DNA from: Enterovibrio gelatinilyticus
Lineage (GTDB): Bacteria > Pseudomonadota > Gammaproteobacteria > Enterobacterales > Vibrionaceae
Assembly (NCBI RefSeq): GCF_028683095.1
Contig: NZ_JAJUBC010000020.1
Coordinates: 47,377-111,376 of the forward strand
Reading direction: 5' to 3'
DNA: 64,000 bases
The notes under the pieces were generated by a model. That model did no database searches, had not been told where the DNA came from, and was given only the letters and a program-made list of their open reading frames with translations. Position 1 is the first letter of the stretch, and each line of letters starts with the position of its first letter. A program made the position numbers and the translations under genes. Positions 31,364 through 40,409 of this stretch are shown here, one piece after another.

Positions 31364-32176
31364 TTGAAAAAGCTAATTTTCCTGCTGCTGTGCACCATTA
31401 GCTGGCCTTCACTTGCAGAACGTTGGTTTGACGTTGAAGTGATTGTATTTAAACGTAACCAGAACCCTGAAAGCGTTCAGGAAAACTGGCCTGATACACA
31501 ACCAAACATTAATTTGTCGAATGCGATATCTGTTTTTGACTCCGCCACATTATCAGCCAAAGGACTTCAGGTTCTTCCAAAACGCGATTGGCAGCTCAAC
31601 GCTGAATACAACAGATTAGCGAATCATGCCGGCTTCAAGCCTTTGTTACACACTGCTTGGCGTCAAAATGATGGTAGTAAGCATGCCATGCCAAAACTGC
31701 GATTTACGGCGGGTAAAAATTTTGGTGATACTTACTACACCGATGGCACACCAAAAGAGACCTCTCTCAATGCTGACTCCGCTTATGACAGTAATGAAAA
31801 ACAAAGCGGTTCAATGTATGAGTTAGATGGATTTATTCGTGTCTATGTCCAGCACTACTTGTTCATTGAAACCGACCTTGTGCTTCGTGAGCCTGGTGAG
31901 CGAAAAGTGCTACAAGACGTGAGCGAAGTGCCCACCCCGCTAAATAACCAAACCGCGACCGACATCGAAACGGTCTTGGACGATGGCACTAAGGTTGCTT
32001 TGCCAGAAGAAGCGGACACGTTTACCGGACTTCAAAAACTTGAACGTACATATGCCGTCGAGAAATATCTTAAGCCATATGCCTTCGAGCAAAAGCGCAG
32101 AATGCGAAGTGGCGAGATCCACTATTTGGATCACCCTCTGATGGGTCTGATTATTCAAGTCACTCGTGTCCAGTAA
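31364..32176 (+). CDS. csiV: CsiV family periplasmic protein
   Basis: A 270-aa protein with a signal peptide (MKKLIFLLLCTISWPSLAE, cleavage near residue 18) and the ERWFDVEVIVFKRNQNP start of mature CsiV. The family is called peptidoglycan-binding protein CsiV; its role is not well defined. The chosen start is TTG at 31364 with ACGGAG 8 bases before. It lies 37 bp behind mfd and ends at a strong terminator, so it may close the PilZ-mfd-csiV operon. Confidence 0.85.
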   Translation: MKKLIFLLLCTISWPSLAERWFDVEVIVFKRNQNPESVQENWPDTQPNINLSNAISVFDSATLSAKGLQVLPKRDWQLNAEYNRLANHAGFKPLLHTAWRQNDGSKHAMPKLRFTAGKNFGDTYYTDGTPKETSLNADSAYDSNEKQSGSMYELDGFIRVYVQHYLFIETDLVLREPGERKVLQDVSEVPTPLNNQTATDIETVLDDGTKVALPEEADTFTGLQKLERTYAVEKYLKPYAFEQKRRMRSGEIHYLDHPLMGLIIQVTRVQ

Positions 32177-32187
32177 ACTGCTTTATA

Positions 32188-32216
32188 AACGCCCTCTTAA
32201 GAGGGCGTTGCTTTTT
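32188..32216 (+). terminator. Terminator after csiV
   Basis: AACGCCCTC-TTAA-GAGGGCGTT followed by GCTTTTT, 12 bp after the csiV stop. This probably ends the PilZ-mfd-csiV transcript. Confidence 0.9.
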
Positions 32217-32314
32217 CAGGCTTATACGTAAGTAACCTGAATGCACTCGATCTCATGTTACTCGGGTCGACATATACTTAATTAATACATAACGAAGAAC
32301 GACACACATAACCC

Positions 32315-32869
32315 ATGCAAGCAAACTTGGAATTTCAAACAGATCGCCTTCTGCTTCGCGCACTGAATCGCATAGATGCTATTGCGCTACGCGACGCTAT
32401 CAGAGACTCCTCTGACACCATTTCTCCATGGCTAGACTGGTGCCACGAGGGTTTTGATGATTTAGATTCAGAAGCATGGATTAATCGCAGTCGACAGGGT
32501 TGGCTGACTGGCACAAGCTATGAGCTTGGTGCTTTTGATTTAGAAACAGGGACACTTGTTGGCTGTGTATACATCTCGAGCATCGACAAGGTCGCTAACC
32601 TCGCAAACCTCGGGTATTGGATTGCCTCTCACCATCAAGGTCGAGGGCTTGCCATTGAAACGACTGAAGTAGCGGCAACACTCGCGTTTACTCACCTACT
32701 GCTCACGCGCCTTGAACTCGTTATGGATCCAGCCAATCTTGCCAGTATTCGTATTGCTGAAAAGTTAGGCGCAAGCTTTGAATGCAAAGCAAGAAATCGA
32801 TACATGTATGATGGCGAGCCCAGAGAAGGCTTGGTGTACAGTTTAGTCCCATCTGATTTTGGGCTTTAA
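32315..32869 (+). CDS. RimJ/RimL-type GNAT acetyltransferase
   Basis: A 184-aa acetyltransferase beginning LEFQTDRLLLRALNRIDA, the standard N-terminus of the RimJ/RimL group, with the acetyl-CoA loop at LGYWIASHHQGRGLAIET (Q/R-G-x-G/A) and a C-terminal ASIRIAEKLGASFE. Substrate unknown: ribosomal protein N-termini or a small amine. It is a single gene with a terminator on both sides. Confidence 0.88.
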   Translation: MQANLEFQTDRLLLRALNRIDAIALRDAIRDSSDTISPWLDWCHEGFDDLDSEAWINRSRQGWLTGTSYELGAFDLETGTLVGCVYISSIDKVANLANLGYWIASHHQGRGLAIETTEVAATLAFTHLLLTRLELVMDPANLASIRIAEKLGASFECKARNRYMYDGEPREGLVYSLVPSDFGL

Positions 32870-32910
32870 TCTCAGGCTGGCGTGACACCCAAAACGCACT
32901 CATCAAGATC

Positions 32911-32939
32911 AAAAAAAGCTGCCAATGGCAGCTTTTTTC
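32911..32939. terminator. Terminator between the GNAT gene and ndh
   Basis: AAAAAAAGCTGCC-AAT-GGCAGCTTTTTTC lies between converging genes. It works both ways. Confidence 0.93.
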
Positions 32940-32985
32940 ATACATTAAATGGCGCGTTCAGTGACCCACCAAATCTATCAATGTA

Positions 32986-34278
32986 TCAATGAAGTTTTAA
33001 CGATGGACGCAACACGCGGTTGATTCGGCTCACCAGCATCATCAAACCCGTCTTAATCACACCGTGAAGTGCGATTTGGTGCATTCGATACAAAGAAATG
33101 TACACCACACGCGCCAAACGGCCTTCTACCATCATTGAGCCACGAGTCAGGTTACCCATTAGGCTACCTACGGTAGAGAAACGGCTAAGGGAAACCAAAG
33201 AACCATGGTCTTTATAGACGTAGGCTTTTAACTCACGATCAGTCAGTTTCGCAACGATGTTTGAGAAACAACGGCTGGCCATCTGGTGCGCTGACTGAGC
33301 GCGAGGCGGTACCATCGAACCATCTGCTTGCTCACACGCTGCACAATCGCCCAGCACGAAGATATCATCATCACGCGTTGTTTGCAGTGTTGGCTTAACC
33401 ACCAGCTGATTGATACGGTTAGTTTCCAAGCCTGCAATATCTTTCAAGAAATCAGGGGCTTTGATACCCGCCGCCCAAACCATGATTTGTGCAGAAATCT
33501 TATCGCCATCTTTGGTCACCAAACCGTCTTCTTCGGCTTTTACAACCATGGTTGCTGTGCGTACATTCACGCCCAGTTTAATCAGCTCTTGCTGCGCCGC
33601 ACCAGAAATACGAGGAGGCAAAGCAGGAAGAATTCGCTCACCCGCTTCTACTAAGGTCACGTTGAGCTTTGAGCTGTCTAGGTCACGGAAGCCATAGTTG
33701 TGAAGCTCTTTGATCGCATTGTGAAGCTCTGCAGACAGTTCAACACCCGTCGCACCCGCACCAACAATCGCAATATCAACAGTACCGTTACCCGATTTAG
33801 CATGGAGCTTGAGGAACTCATTGTTCATGTCGTTACGGAAACGACGCGCTTGCTCTGGGCTATCTAAGAAAATGCAGTTATCACGAACGCCTTCAGTATT
33901 GAAATCATTCGATGTAGAACCAATTGCCATCACCAGTACGTCGTAGCTCAGCTCTCGCTCTGGCATCAGCAGTTCGCCATCTTCCTCGTCGTGCAATGCC
34001 GCCAACTGAATGGTTTTATTCTCACGATCGATATTGGCTAAGCTACCCAATTGAAAATCAAAATAATGATTACGAGCATGAGCACGGTAGCTGATGGCAT
34101 CAACACCCTCATCCAATGAGCCTGTTGCCACTTCATGCAACAAAGGTTTCCAAAGATGACTCGCTTTGCGATCAACAAGAGTGACCTTGGCGCGTCCTTT
34201 ACGTCCAAGTGTGCGGCCTAATTTAGTAGCCAATTCCAAGCCACCCGCACCGCCACCTACTACAATAATTTTGGTCAC
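32986..34278 (-). CDS. ndh: Type II NADH:quinone dehydrogenase Ndh
   Basis: A 430-aa flavoprotein with the N-terminal FAD Rossmann motif [10 protein letters not shown] (residues 8-17), a second, NADH-binding motif ([18 protein letters not shown], near 170-187), [17 protein letters not shown], and a C-terminal amphipathic tail for membrane attachment. It oxidises NADH and reduces quinone without proton pumping. Expression control is not seen, although FNR sites are usual in the family. It lies at the distal end of the envelope cluster, 400 bp from ycfP. Confidence 0.97.
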   Translation of the reverse strand: MTKIIVVGGGAGGLELATKLGRTLGRKGRAKVTLVDRKASHLWKPLLHEVATGSLDEGVDAISYRAHARNHYFDFQLGSLANIDRENKTIQLAALHDEEDGELLMPERELSYDVLVMAIGSTSNDFNTEGVRDNCIFLDSPEQARRFRNDMNNEFLKLHAKSGNGTVDIAIVGAGATGVELSAELHNAIKELHNYGFRDLDSSKLNVTLVEAGERILPALPPRISGAAQQELIKLGVNVRTATMVVKAEEDGLVTKDGDKISAQIMVWAAGIKAPDFLKDIAGLETNRINQLVVKPTLQTTRDDDIFVLGDCAACEQADGSMVPPRAQSAHQMASRCFSNIVAKLTDRELKAYVYKDHGSLVSLSRFSTVGSLMGNLTRGSMMVEGRLARVVYISLYRMHQIALHGVIKTGLMMLVSRINRVLRPSLKLH

Positions 34279-34678
34279 GATTACTTCCTCACCATGAATT
34301 TAAAACGAAAAAATGTGCCTCACCCCACACTCGAAAATGCGTGATGAAAAAAAATGTGTGTTCAAACGTGTGTAGGTGATGAGGTAAAAATTGATCGCTA
34401 GCGGTAATGTGAAGTCGCAGATTTATCTTTTGTTTTTAGTGCATCTACGCTTTTGTATTTGTTTTTTTGCGCTTAACGTCACAACCAATTTGTCGCTTCC
34501 ATTATACAGCTCACTTGATCTCAATCAATTTTTATATCTTAAAGTCCCAACCAAATGCCGCAAAAATGCGCAATGCATCGATTGGAAACGACAATATTTC
34601 GAGAACACAAAACAGAGTAAATACGACAAAGACACCTGAAGCAAAGGCAGGTGTCTTTACGATTAAACGACAGGAGTA
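34279..34678. other. Intergenic region between ndh and ycfP, with terminator at 34628-34660
   Basis: It holds the ndh promoter and leader (no clear hexamers picked by eye). Near ycfP is an inverted repeat AAAGACACCTG / CAGGTGTCTTT with an A/T flank that can end ycfP transcription. Two short plus-strand ORFs here (34391-34682) have no family likeness and no ribosome site, and are taken as noise. Confidence 0.7.
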
Positions 34679-35221
34679 TTAGGCTTGCTCTTTAAACGCC
34701 TTCATAGCTTGAAGGTGATGAGAAATGCTCTTGAATTTATGGCTCTGGGCATCATCCCAAACCACATCATAGTAAGCACTCAATGCATCTTCTGAACGCG
34801 AGTTATCAAGCACATCATCATTCTTGGACAAAATAACTAAACAGCGGCCTGCATTTTTAGAACGGAAATCTTCAACACATTTAGTGCCAATATCAGCATA
34901 CTCTTCAGGCCTATCGATTCGACCTTCCATATTTTCCTGCGGAAACAAGTTAGGGTTAAACACAACTTGCTTTAGGCCGCTTAGAAAACCAATACGCTCT
35001 GACCAATACCCACCAAGCCCGACACCGCAAATCAAAGGGTGCTTATCATCAGACATTTCAATTTGCTTGCTGACTTCTTTCAGTAGGTGTTGCATGTCAT
35101 GTTTCGGGTGACGCGTACTGTAGCTAAGGAAGCGAACATCAGGGTCTATAAACTGAAGCTGCATGACCTTTTCGTGGTTGCCAGGGCTTGTAGAATCAAA
35201 GCCATGAAGATAAATAATCAC
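34679..35221 (-). CDS. ycfP: YcfP-family alpha/beta hydrolase-like protein
   Basis: A 180-aa protein starting [18 protein letters not shown] with the YcfP/YqiA fold. The usual nucleophile elbow G-x-S-x-G reads GVGLGGYW here, so the serine is replaced by a leucine, as in YcfP. It may be non-catalytic. Position next to ndh is conserved with E. coli. Confidence 0.9.
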   Translation of the reverse strand: MIIYLHGFDSTSPGNHEKVMQLQFIDPDVRFLSYSTRHPKHDMQHLLKEVSKQIEMSDDKHPLICGVGLGGYWSERIGFLSGLKQVVFNPNLFPQENMEGRIDRPEEYADIGTKCVEDFRSKNAGRCLVILSKNDDVLDNSRSEDALSAYYDVVWDDAQSHKFKSISHHLQAMKAFKEQA

Positions 35222-35424
35222 TGAAACTCCCTCTCACACTTGTATGGCTAACGCCGCTATCTTCTAAGTCTGTGTCATGGTGATAACACAATCTACCATG
35301 CATTCACACACATTACTTAAGGTTAAAGAACAAAGCCTCGAAGGGGTCAATAAATTCAACGTCAATTGGTTACCTTGTCACCAACCGTGGTGGTATCTAC
35401 GCAGTTTTCCGACAACCACACTCA

Positions 35425-36276
35425 CTATTGAAGTACGTCATTGATGTCATCAACATAAGACGCCAACTTATCACGTAACACTTGGCGTTGCTTGTCACTC
35501 AAGTGCCTATCCAATCGCTGAAGCAGCTCATATCGTCTCGCAAGATAAATAGCCATGTCACTTTGGTATTCATCACTTTGAAAATGAACAAGCCGGGAGA
35601 AATAATCATTGATGCGCTGTTCGATATCGGGCTCATTACGGTGAAGAAGAATTGCTGTCAGCTCTTCCAATAAGCGATCACGAATATCGTAAAACACAGG
35701 TCGCATCTCAATCTGGTAAGACGCCATTTCGGTCAATTGTAATTGCTGCTTATCGTTAACAGCGTCTACCCAAACTTCCATCCGCTCGACCAAACGTGTC
35801 TGACGTCGCATGACCTGATCGTCAGTCGTGCCTTCATTCGCCTTTTCAACGCCTTCATCAATGTTGTCTTTGAGCGTTTGCAGCCAGTGTTCAACCTGTT
35901 CATCACTCAGCGACCGAATCAAATTCGCTAAGGGCGGCGTCAAGCCAACAAGCGACGCCAAAATCGTTTCGTTCACCTGTTGGTGGTACTCCCCTATCTT
36001 TGAATAAGATAAAGGTGAAGCCGTATCTTGCTCAACTTGCTTGAGCAAAGCCTGTATTTTGGGAAGTTCCACTTGTCGATGCCATGAATGAAACACCTCC
36101 AGATCTTTGTCCAACTGCTGCTGTTGAGACGACGTCATATCAACATAGTCGGACAAGTAGTAATCGATCCAGAAAGGGAGTGTGTTGTAGGCAAATTGAT
36201 TAGTGCATGCAGTGAGAGAGAATGCCATGAACGCAGCAATCATCATGTTTTTCATTGAATAATCACTATGCTTCAT
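35425..36276 (-). CDS. DUF6279 lipoprotein
   Basis: About 283 aa. From MKHSDYSMKNMMIAAFMAFSLTAC there is a signal with lipobox L-T-A-C, so it should be acylated at that Cys. The FAYNTLPFWIDYYLSDYVDMTS segment and helical Q/L/E-rich rest match DUF6279, function unknown. GAGGGGG seven bases before supports the ATG at 36276; a later ATG at MKNMM would also preserve the signal. It stands where nagZ lies in the E. coli cluster. Confidence 0.82.
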   Translation of the reverse strand: MKHSDYSMKNMMIAAFMAFSLTACTNQFAYNTLPFWIDYYLSDYVDMTSSQQQQLDKDLEVFHSWHRQVELPKIQALLKQVEQDTASPLSYSKIGEYHQQVNETILASLVGLTPPLANLIRSLSDEQVEHWLQTLKDNIDEGVEKANEGTTDDQVMRRQTRLVERMEVWVDAVNDKQQLQLTEMASYQIEMRPVFYDIRDRLLEELTAILLHRNEPDIEQRINDYFSRLVHFQSDEYQSDMAIYLARRYELLQRLDRHLSDKQRQVLRDKLASYVDDINDVLQ

Positions 36277-36300
36277 CGATGTGCCCCCTCTCGGTAACAA

Positions 36301-37152
36301 CTATGGATATCGTTGCTTGTTCAAATCGGCAAGGAGTTGAAAAGCGCGTTCTTGATACAATGGCAAACCGTATAATTCAAACCCAAGCAAAAACCACAGC
36401 AAGCCCAAATAGTGGGCCACTGGAAGCCATCGCTCACAGGTCTTGTGCCACAACTCGACGTTTTCTATACGTCGTTTTTGACAGTACCGATTCACTAAGG
36501 TTTCAAGATCAACGTCATTTGCGATAGATGTCATGACCAAATCAAGGGCAGGGTCACCCAACGCGGCATATTCCCAATCAATGACTTTGACTTCACCGTT
36601 AGGCTGCCTAATCAGATTGTACGCGCCCAAATCATAGTGACTGGTTGTTAAAGTCAAATCACTCTTGAACGCCGAACGCTGGAAATACTGATGAATGGAC
36701 ACGACGTCGTGGGTTAACGAATCAGAAGATAGACAACGAAAGTAGTGCTGACCTTTTTCAAATGGATCAAACCGATTGGTAAGGGCTGGTAGCTCATGAA
36801 CCTTGGCTTGCAACTCTGCCAGCATGTCCAATTCAGCGCTCACTAATACGTCGCCTTTTACCCACTCATTTAACAAGCCTTCAGGATAAAGAGCCACAGG
36901 TCTTGATGTTAGCCCCATCTGTGAAGCAATCAACAACGCATCATGTTCATTTTGACGGCTCAAGCCAAATATTTTGGTAGGCTGCCCATTTGGTCGCCAC
37001 ACAAATTCACGACCGTCAGAGCCTGAAAGCTTCATACAGCGGTTGCTCAAACCACCTTCAAGCCATTGCGCGTTTTCAATAATAAAATGAGGCCGCAGTC
37101 GTTCGACAACTGCGGCCTTATCAAGCTCTATGGGTTGCAATCGTATTACCAA
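36301..37152 (-). CDS. thiK: Thiamine kinase-like phosphotransferase ThiK
   Basis: A 283-aa APH-fold kinase with the catalytic loop HYDLGAYNLIRQ (H-x-D-x-x-x-x-N) and the metal-binding IDWEYAALGDPALDL motif. In E. coli ThiK phosphorylates thiamine for salvage. Its place between lpoB and downstream lipoprotein genes is the same as in the E. coli order, and it overlaps lpoB by 7 bp. The N-terminus is short compared with larger APH kinases. Substrate is inferred by synteny. Confidence 0.88.
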   Translation of the reverse strand: MVIRLQPIELDKAAVVERLRPHFIIENAQWLEGGLSNRCMKLSGSDGREFVWRPNGQPTKIFGLSRQNEHDALLIASQMGLTSRPVALYPEGLLNEWVKGDVLVSAELDMLAELQAKVHELPALTNRFDPFEKGQHYFRCLSSDSLTHDVVSIHQYFQRSAFKSDLTLTTSHYDLGAYNLIRQPNGEVKVIDWEYAALGDPALDLVMTSIANDVDLETLVNRYCQKRRIENVELWHKTCERWLPVAHYLGLLWFLLGFELYGLPLYQERAFQLLADLNKQRYP

Positions 37153-37736
37153 CCAATCAGAGATTTAGACTCTTTCTTACGAATTTCAGTCTCATCAGCC
37201 CATTCAATCAGGCCCGTTTCAATATCCATTAAACGCATCGTCATTTTGTAGTAGACGTCAGCATCACTACCACTACGCTTATCAATACTGGATAGGTTGC
37301 CGTACAACATGTACTGCGCCCCCACCATTTTACCAAACTGAATAGCAGTGCCTGGGTTAACCAGCGCGTCGTTGTTTTGGAAATCCAATTGATCACGAAC
37401 GGCTTCCACTCGCGTCATATCAACAAAGCGGAATTTACCTGAATTAAGCATACGCGTGCTAATAGAATCAGTGATTGATTCTGTATCAATGTGTTCCGCC
37501 GTTTTGTTCTTGATTGACTCAACAAAAACAATCGGTCTGCTATCACGAGTAATCGCCGCGACTGATCCTGACGTCAGCATGCTGTCGGTCATTTCAACAG
37601 CGATTTTTTGAAGATCCGTCGAGCCAAACTCGATCGTGGTCGTTTCTACTTCTTGAGCGTCGCCATAGCTCACTTTTTGTGAACACCCACCCATGATGAG
37701 CGCTACACCCATCAGCGCAATCACGCTTTTATTCAT
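37146..37736 (-). CDS. lpoB: Penicillin-binding protein activator LpoB
   Basis: A 196-aa outer-membrane lipoprotein. Read from MNKSVIALMGVALIMGGC it has a clear lipobox (I-M-G-G-C). An alternate upstream GTG is ignored because GTGAGAAGA is the ribosome site. The C-terminal part with DSISTRMLNSGKFRFVD and GAQYMLYGNLSSI is typical. It activates PBP1b (peptidoglycan synthesis) from the outer membrane. It is in the ycfL-lpoB-thiK order. Confidence 0.95.
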   Translation of the reverse strand: MNKSVIALMGVALIMGGCSQKVSYGDAQEVETTTIEFGSTDLQKIAVEMTDSMLTSGSVAAITRDSRPIVFVESIKNKTAEHIDTESITDSISTRMLNSGKFRFVDMTRVEAVRDQLDFQNNDALVNPGTAIQFGKMVGAQYMLYGNLSSIDKRSGSDADVYYKMTMRLMDIETGLIEWADETEIRKKESKSLIGW

Positions 37737-37794
37737 TCTTCTCACCCATCAAGTTGTCTATATTCGTTAGCGATTAATGTCCCTGAACTAAGTA

Positions 37795-38184
37795 TTACTG
37801 CACGTTGCGCAGTGACACACGAAAGTTCTTAGCCGCTGGGTTCAATGCAACGCCTTGAAGCGTCACAGAGTCCTGACCGTATAGCGTAAACTGACGCCAC
37901 GGAGAACGACCGCTGTCGACTTCAAGCCCCTGCTCGTCATACCAATTGAATCGGTATTGAAGGTTCTGCGCATCACTGCTTTTATTCGTGACCATGACTT
38001 GCGCTAACAAGCGATCGTTAACTTCGCTGGTTTTGGCATTGCCAAACTCCAAAGACTTGCCCAACACTTCATTACCCAAAACAACATTCTGATTACTGCT
38101 ATCAATGCTAATGCCAGACGTATTACTCGCACATCCCGCCAAAAACAACGTTGCCGATAGCAAAATAAATGCAGATCGCATCAT
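37795..38184 (-). CDS. ycfL: YcfL-family lipoprotein (DUF1425)
   Basis: A 129-aa lipoprotein with signal and lipobox (MMRSAFILLSATLFLAGCAS, L-A-G-C) and the YcfL-type MVTNKSSDAQNLQYRFNWYDEQGLEV segment. Function unknown; conserved before lpoB in enterics and vibrios. It overlaps the COG3014 stop by 4 bp. Confidence 0.9.
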   Translation of the reverse strand: MMRSAFILLSATLFLAGCASNTSGISIDSSNQNVVLGNEVLGKSLEFGNAKTSEVNDRLLAQVMVTNKSSDAQNLQYRFNWYDEQGLEVDSGRSPWRQFTLYGQDSVTLQGVALNPAAKNFRVSLRNVQ

Positions 38185-39626
38185 ATATCTCCTAAAATTC
38201 CCTGCCAGTGCACGACATTACCACCCTGCCGAGACAGCCATACCAGTGTCGTTTTACCCGATTCCAAAGCCACATCTATGGATTGCCCATCCACGGTTAC
38301 TACGTGTTGGCCCCCAGAATACATACCGCTGAACACTCCCGCGCTTTCCGGCAGGGTCTGCCAACTGCGTGTATCCGGTTGTTCAGTTAATACGTTTAAA
38401 ATACTTGCCACAAAATTTCCAACGCCACTCTCGTCATTTTTAGACAAAGACTTACGCATTTCGTTTTTTGCCACAAGGCGCAAAATCTGACGAACACTCA
38501 TTGCTGGCATGGCTTCACTCAGCGCATTTTGAGCCATAGCATTCACATTCACCAACGCAGACGGTGTGACGGTAACACCATCGATACCAAAAGACTGCTG
38601 TGGCGTAGCACTAAAAGAAGTGTAATACGGAAGTGCCAAACTATAGGTTTCCAAATACCCATCGCTATCAGTCAACCAGATGGGCAGACGCCAATCTTGA
38701 CGCGCATTCACCACACCTTGCTCATTAATCACAACCAGTTGAGATTGGCTTCGTAGTGGACGTTGATAGTCGCCGTAGCGCTTTTCAAGCAAGTCCAACT
38801 CACTATTACGCCCTTGCTTGAACGCCACCCTCATTGTCGCGTCAGCAATGTATTGGTTGTCTGGGGCAACCGCCAAAGCTCGGCTGTAATCAATGAACGC
38901 ACCATTAAGATTACCTTCAGCTTCATACAACAAGGCTGATAGATAAAACAGATACCCGTTCTGCACTGCTTCTAGCTTGTCACCCGCATCAGGATACCTT
39001 GCGAGCACGGCACCGACGTTGTCAGCGATACCATTGTTCTTGGCTGAATTCGTCGCGTTTTTCAGTTCAGTTTCACGAAGTTTACGGGCTTCTTCTTGCA
39101 CCCTATTCGCACGCCGAGACTCTACCAATGCAGCGGTCAGATCGCCTTCCTGCAAATACCCTAACATTAAGTAAAGGTGCAAAAAACCCAGTTCGTAATC
39201 CGGAGGCGTATACGTCAACATGTTATCGTTGGAGAGCAAGGCACCGGCCTGATTAAAGCCCTCAGAAACTTGAATCACGGCTTGTCTTTGTTGCTCTGTC
39301 GCCGCGATATCCGCTTGGTCAAACCCTTCCTTACTGATCACCTCGTCGCCCGCAAGCAACGCCAAACGCCCGCGCTCCATGCCATCAAGCAAATCACCAT
39401 CGACAGACTCTGGTAGCAATGCCAGCGCTTGCTCGTACTCTCCCTGAGACGCTAACTGATGTGATGGCTTCAATGCCGCTGAATAATGGCTAAACAGCCC
39501 TTGAACTGACAAATTGGCACAGCCCATCAGGCCAAGGCTAATGAGGCCAACAGCTAGTTTTTTTTGATGGCACAAAGTAAAAGCCCTACGCGTATTGGCG
39601 AGGGCTTGGGAGAAATAGTGAGTCAT
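38181..39626 (-). CDS. COG3014-family TPR-like lipoprotein
   Basis: A 481-aa protein with an N-terminal extension before an LGLMGCAN lipobox (Cys near residue 36). Helical TPR-like repeats follow (GEYEQALALLPESV, AEGNLNGAFIDYSRALAVAPDN). It belongs to the uncharacterised COG3014 family. It is inserted between hinT and ycfL, absent at that spot in E. coli. The N-terminal ~20 residues before the hydrophobic stretch look unusually long for a signal, so a downstream start such as that near L-A-V-G-L-I-S is possible. Confidence 0.8.
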   Translation of the reverse strand: MTHYFSQALANTRRAFTLCHQKKLAVGLISLGLMGCANLSVQGLFSHYSAALKPSHQLASQGEYEQALALLPESVDGDLLDGMERGRLALLAGDEVISKEGFDQADIAATEQQRQAVIQVSEGFNQAGALLSNDNMLTYTPPDYELGFLHLYLMLGYLQEGDLTAALVESRRANRVQEEARKLRETELKNATNSAKNNGIADNVGAVLARYPDAGDKLEAVQNGYLFYLSALLYEAEGNLNGAFIDYSRALAVAPDNQYIADATMRVAFKQGRNSELDLLEKRYGDYQRPLRSQSQLVVINEQGVVNARQDWRLPIWLTDSDGYLETYSLALPYYTSFSATPQQSFGIDGVTVTPSALVNVNAMAQNALSEAMPAMSVRQILRLVAKNEMRKSLSKNDESGVGNFVASILNVLTEQPDTRSWQTLPESAGVFSGMYSGGQHVVTVDGQSIDVALESGKTTLVWLSRQGGNVVHWQGILGDI

Positions 39627-39976
39627 TATCCGACAGTCATCGGTCCCAATGGGCGTCCACCAAGTAAGTGCATATGAATGTGATACACCTCTTGTCCACC
39701 ATGGTTATTGCAGTTCATGATCAAACGGTAACCGTTTTCTGCAATGCCTTCTTCTTCCGCTAACTTACGTGCAACCGTAAACATACGACCCATGGTCGCT
39801 TCGTCTTCAGCTTCAATATCATTAACCGTTGGGATGAGCTTATTTGGAATGATGAGCATATGGCTTGGCGCACGAGGATTAATGTCTCGGAAGGCCGTAA
39901 CGAGATCGTCCTGATAGACGATGTCCGCGGGTATTTCCTTACGAATGATTTTACTGAAAATGGTTTCTTCAGCCAC
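39626..39976 (-). CDS. hinT: HIT-family purine nucleoside phosphoramidase HinT
   Basis: A 116-aa protein with the HIT triad H-I-H-M-H near the C-terminus ([10 protein letters not shown]). The GTG at 39976 is chosen: it gives [24 protein letters not shown], the standard start, with GGAG 6 bases before. A further upstream ATG at 39988 overlaps that ribosome site. HinT hydrolyses adenosine phosphoramidates. First gene of the envelope cluster. Confidence 0.94.
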   Translation of the reverse strand: MAEETIFSKIIRKEIPADIVYQDDLVTAFRDINPRAPSHMLIIPNKLIPTVNDIEAEDEATMGRMFTVARKLAEEEGIAENGYRLIMNCNNHGGQEVYHIHMHLLGGRPLGPMTVG

Positions 39977-40409
39977 GGGCAACTCCAAATGAATGATTTC
40001 ATGAAGGTCTAAGTATGCTAGAGACCAAGAGATTGAGCAATAATGAACAGTGTTTTTATCGACATGAGTGAAGGGGAACGCTCTATTTTTACGTTTCGTT
40101 ACAAAACCTGATGGTTTTTCCCCCAGCCTCTAGCTGCACTTATCAGTCATGAGTTATTTATTAACCATTCTCTCAGCAATTTTGCGTCTCACTTCAAAGA
40201 CTCGAAATACCGACCAATTTTAAACGTAAAGTTTTTGAAATACTTGCAGATGATAAGAATAGCGATGTGTTAGAAGTCAGTAATTAACTTTTATTAACGG
40301 TAGGTGGTTTGTTTTGCAGCAAGTGCCCCTCCGTAGCAACGATTTTTCGGCCTCTATTTTAGGTCGTCTATCTGGGAGACATTGGCCTGTGGCTAGTGGG
40401 AGGAAACAA
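39977..40409. other. Intergenic region between hinT and the second chemotaxis receptor
   Basis: It holds the divergent promoters of hinT and the receptor gene. An in-frame ORF extends 5' of the receptor start to 40314, but the ribosome site GGGAGG at 40398-40403 places the true start at 40410. No RNA gene or repeat seen. Confidence 0.6.

Noticed and set aside
34391..34682. Two overlapping plus-strand ORFs between ndh and ycfP
   Set aside because: Low-complexity, no ribosome site, no family, and they run through the ycfP terminator.
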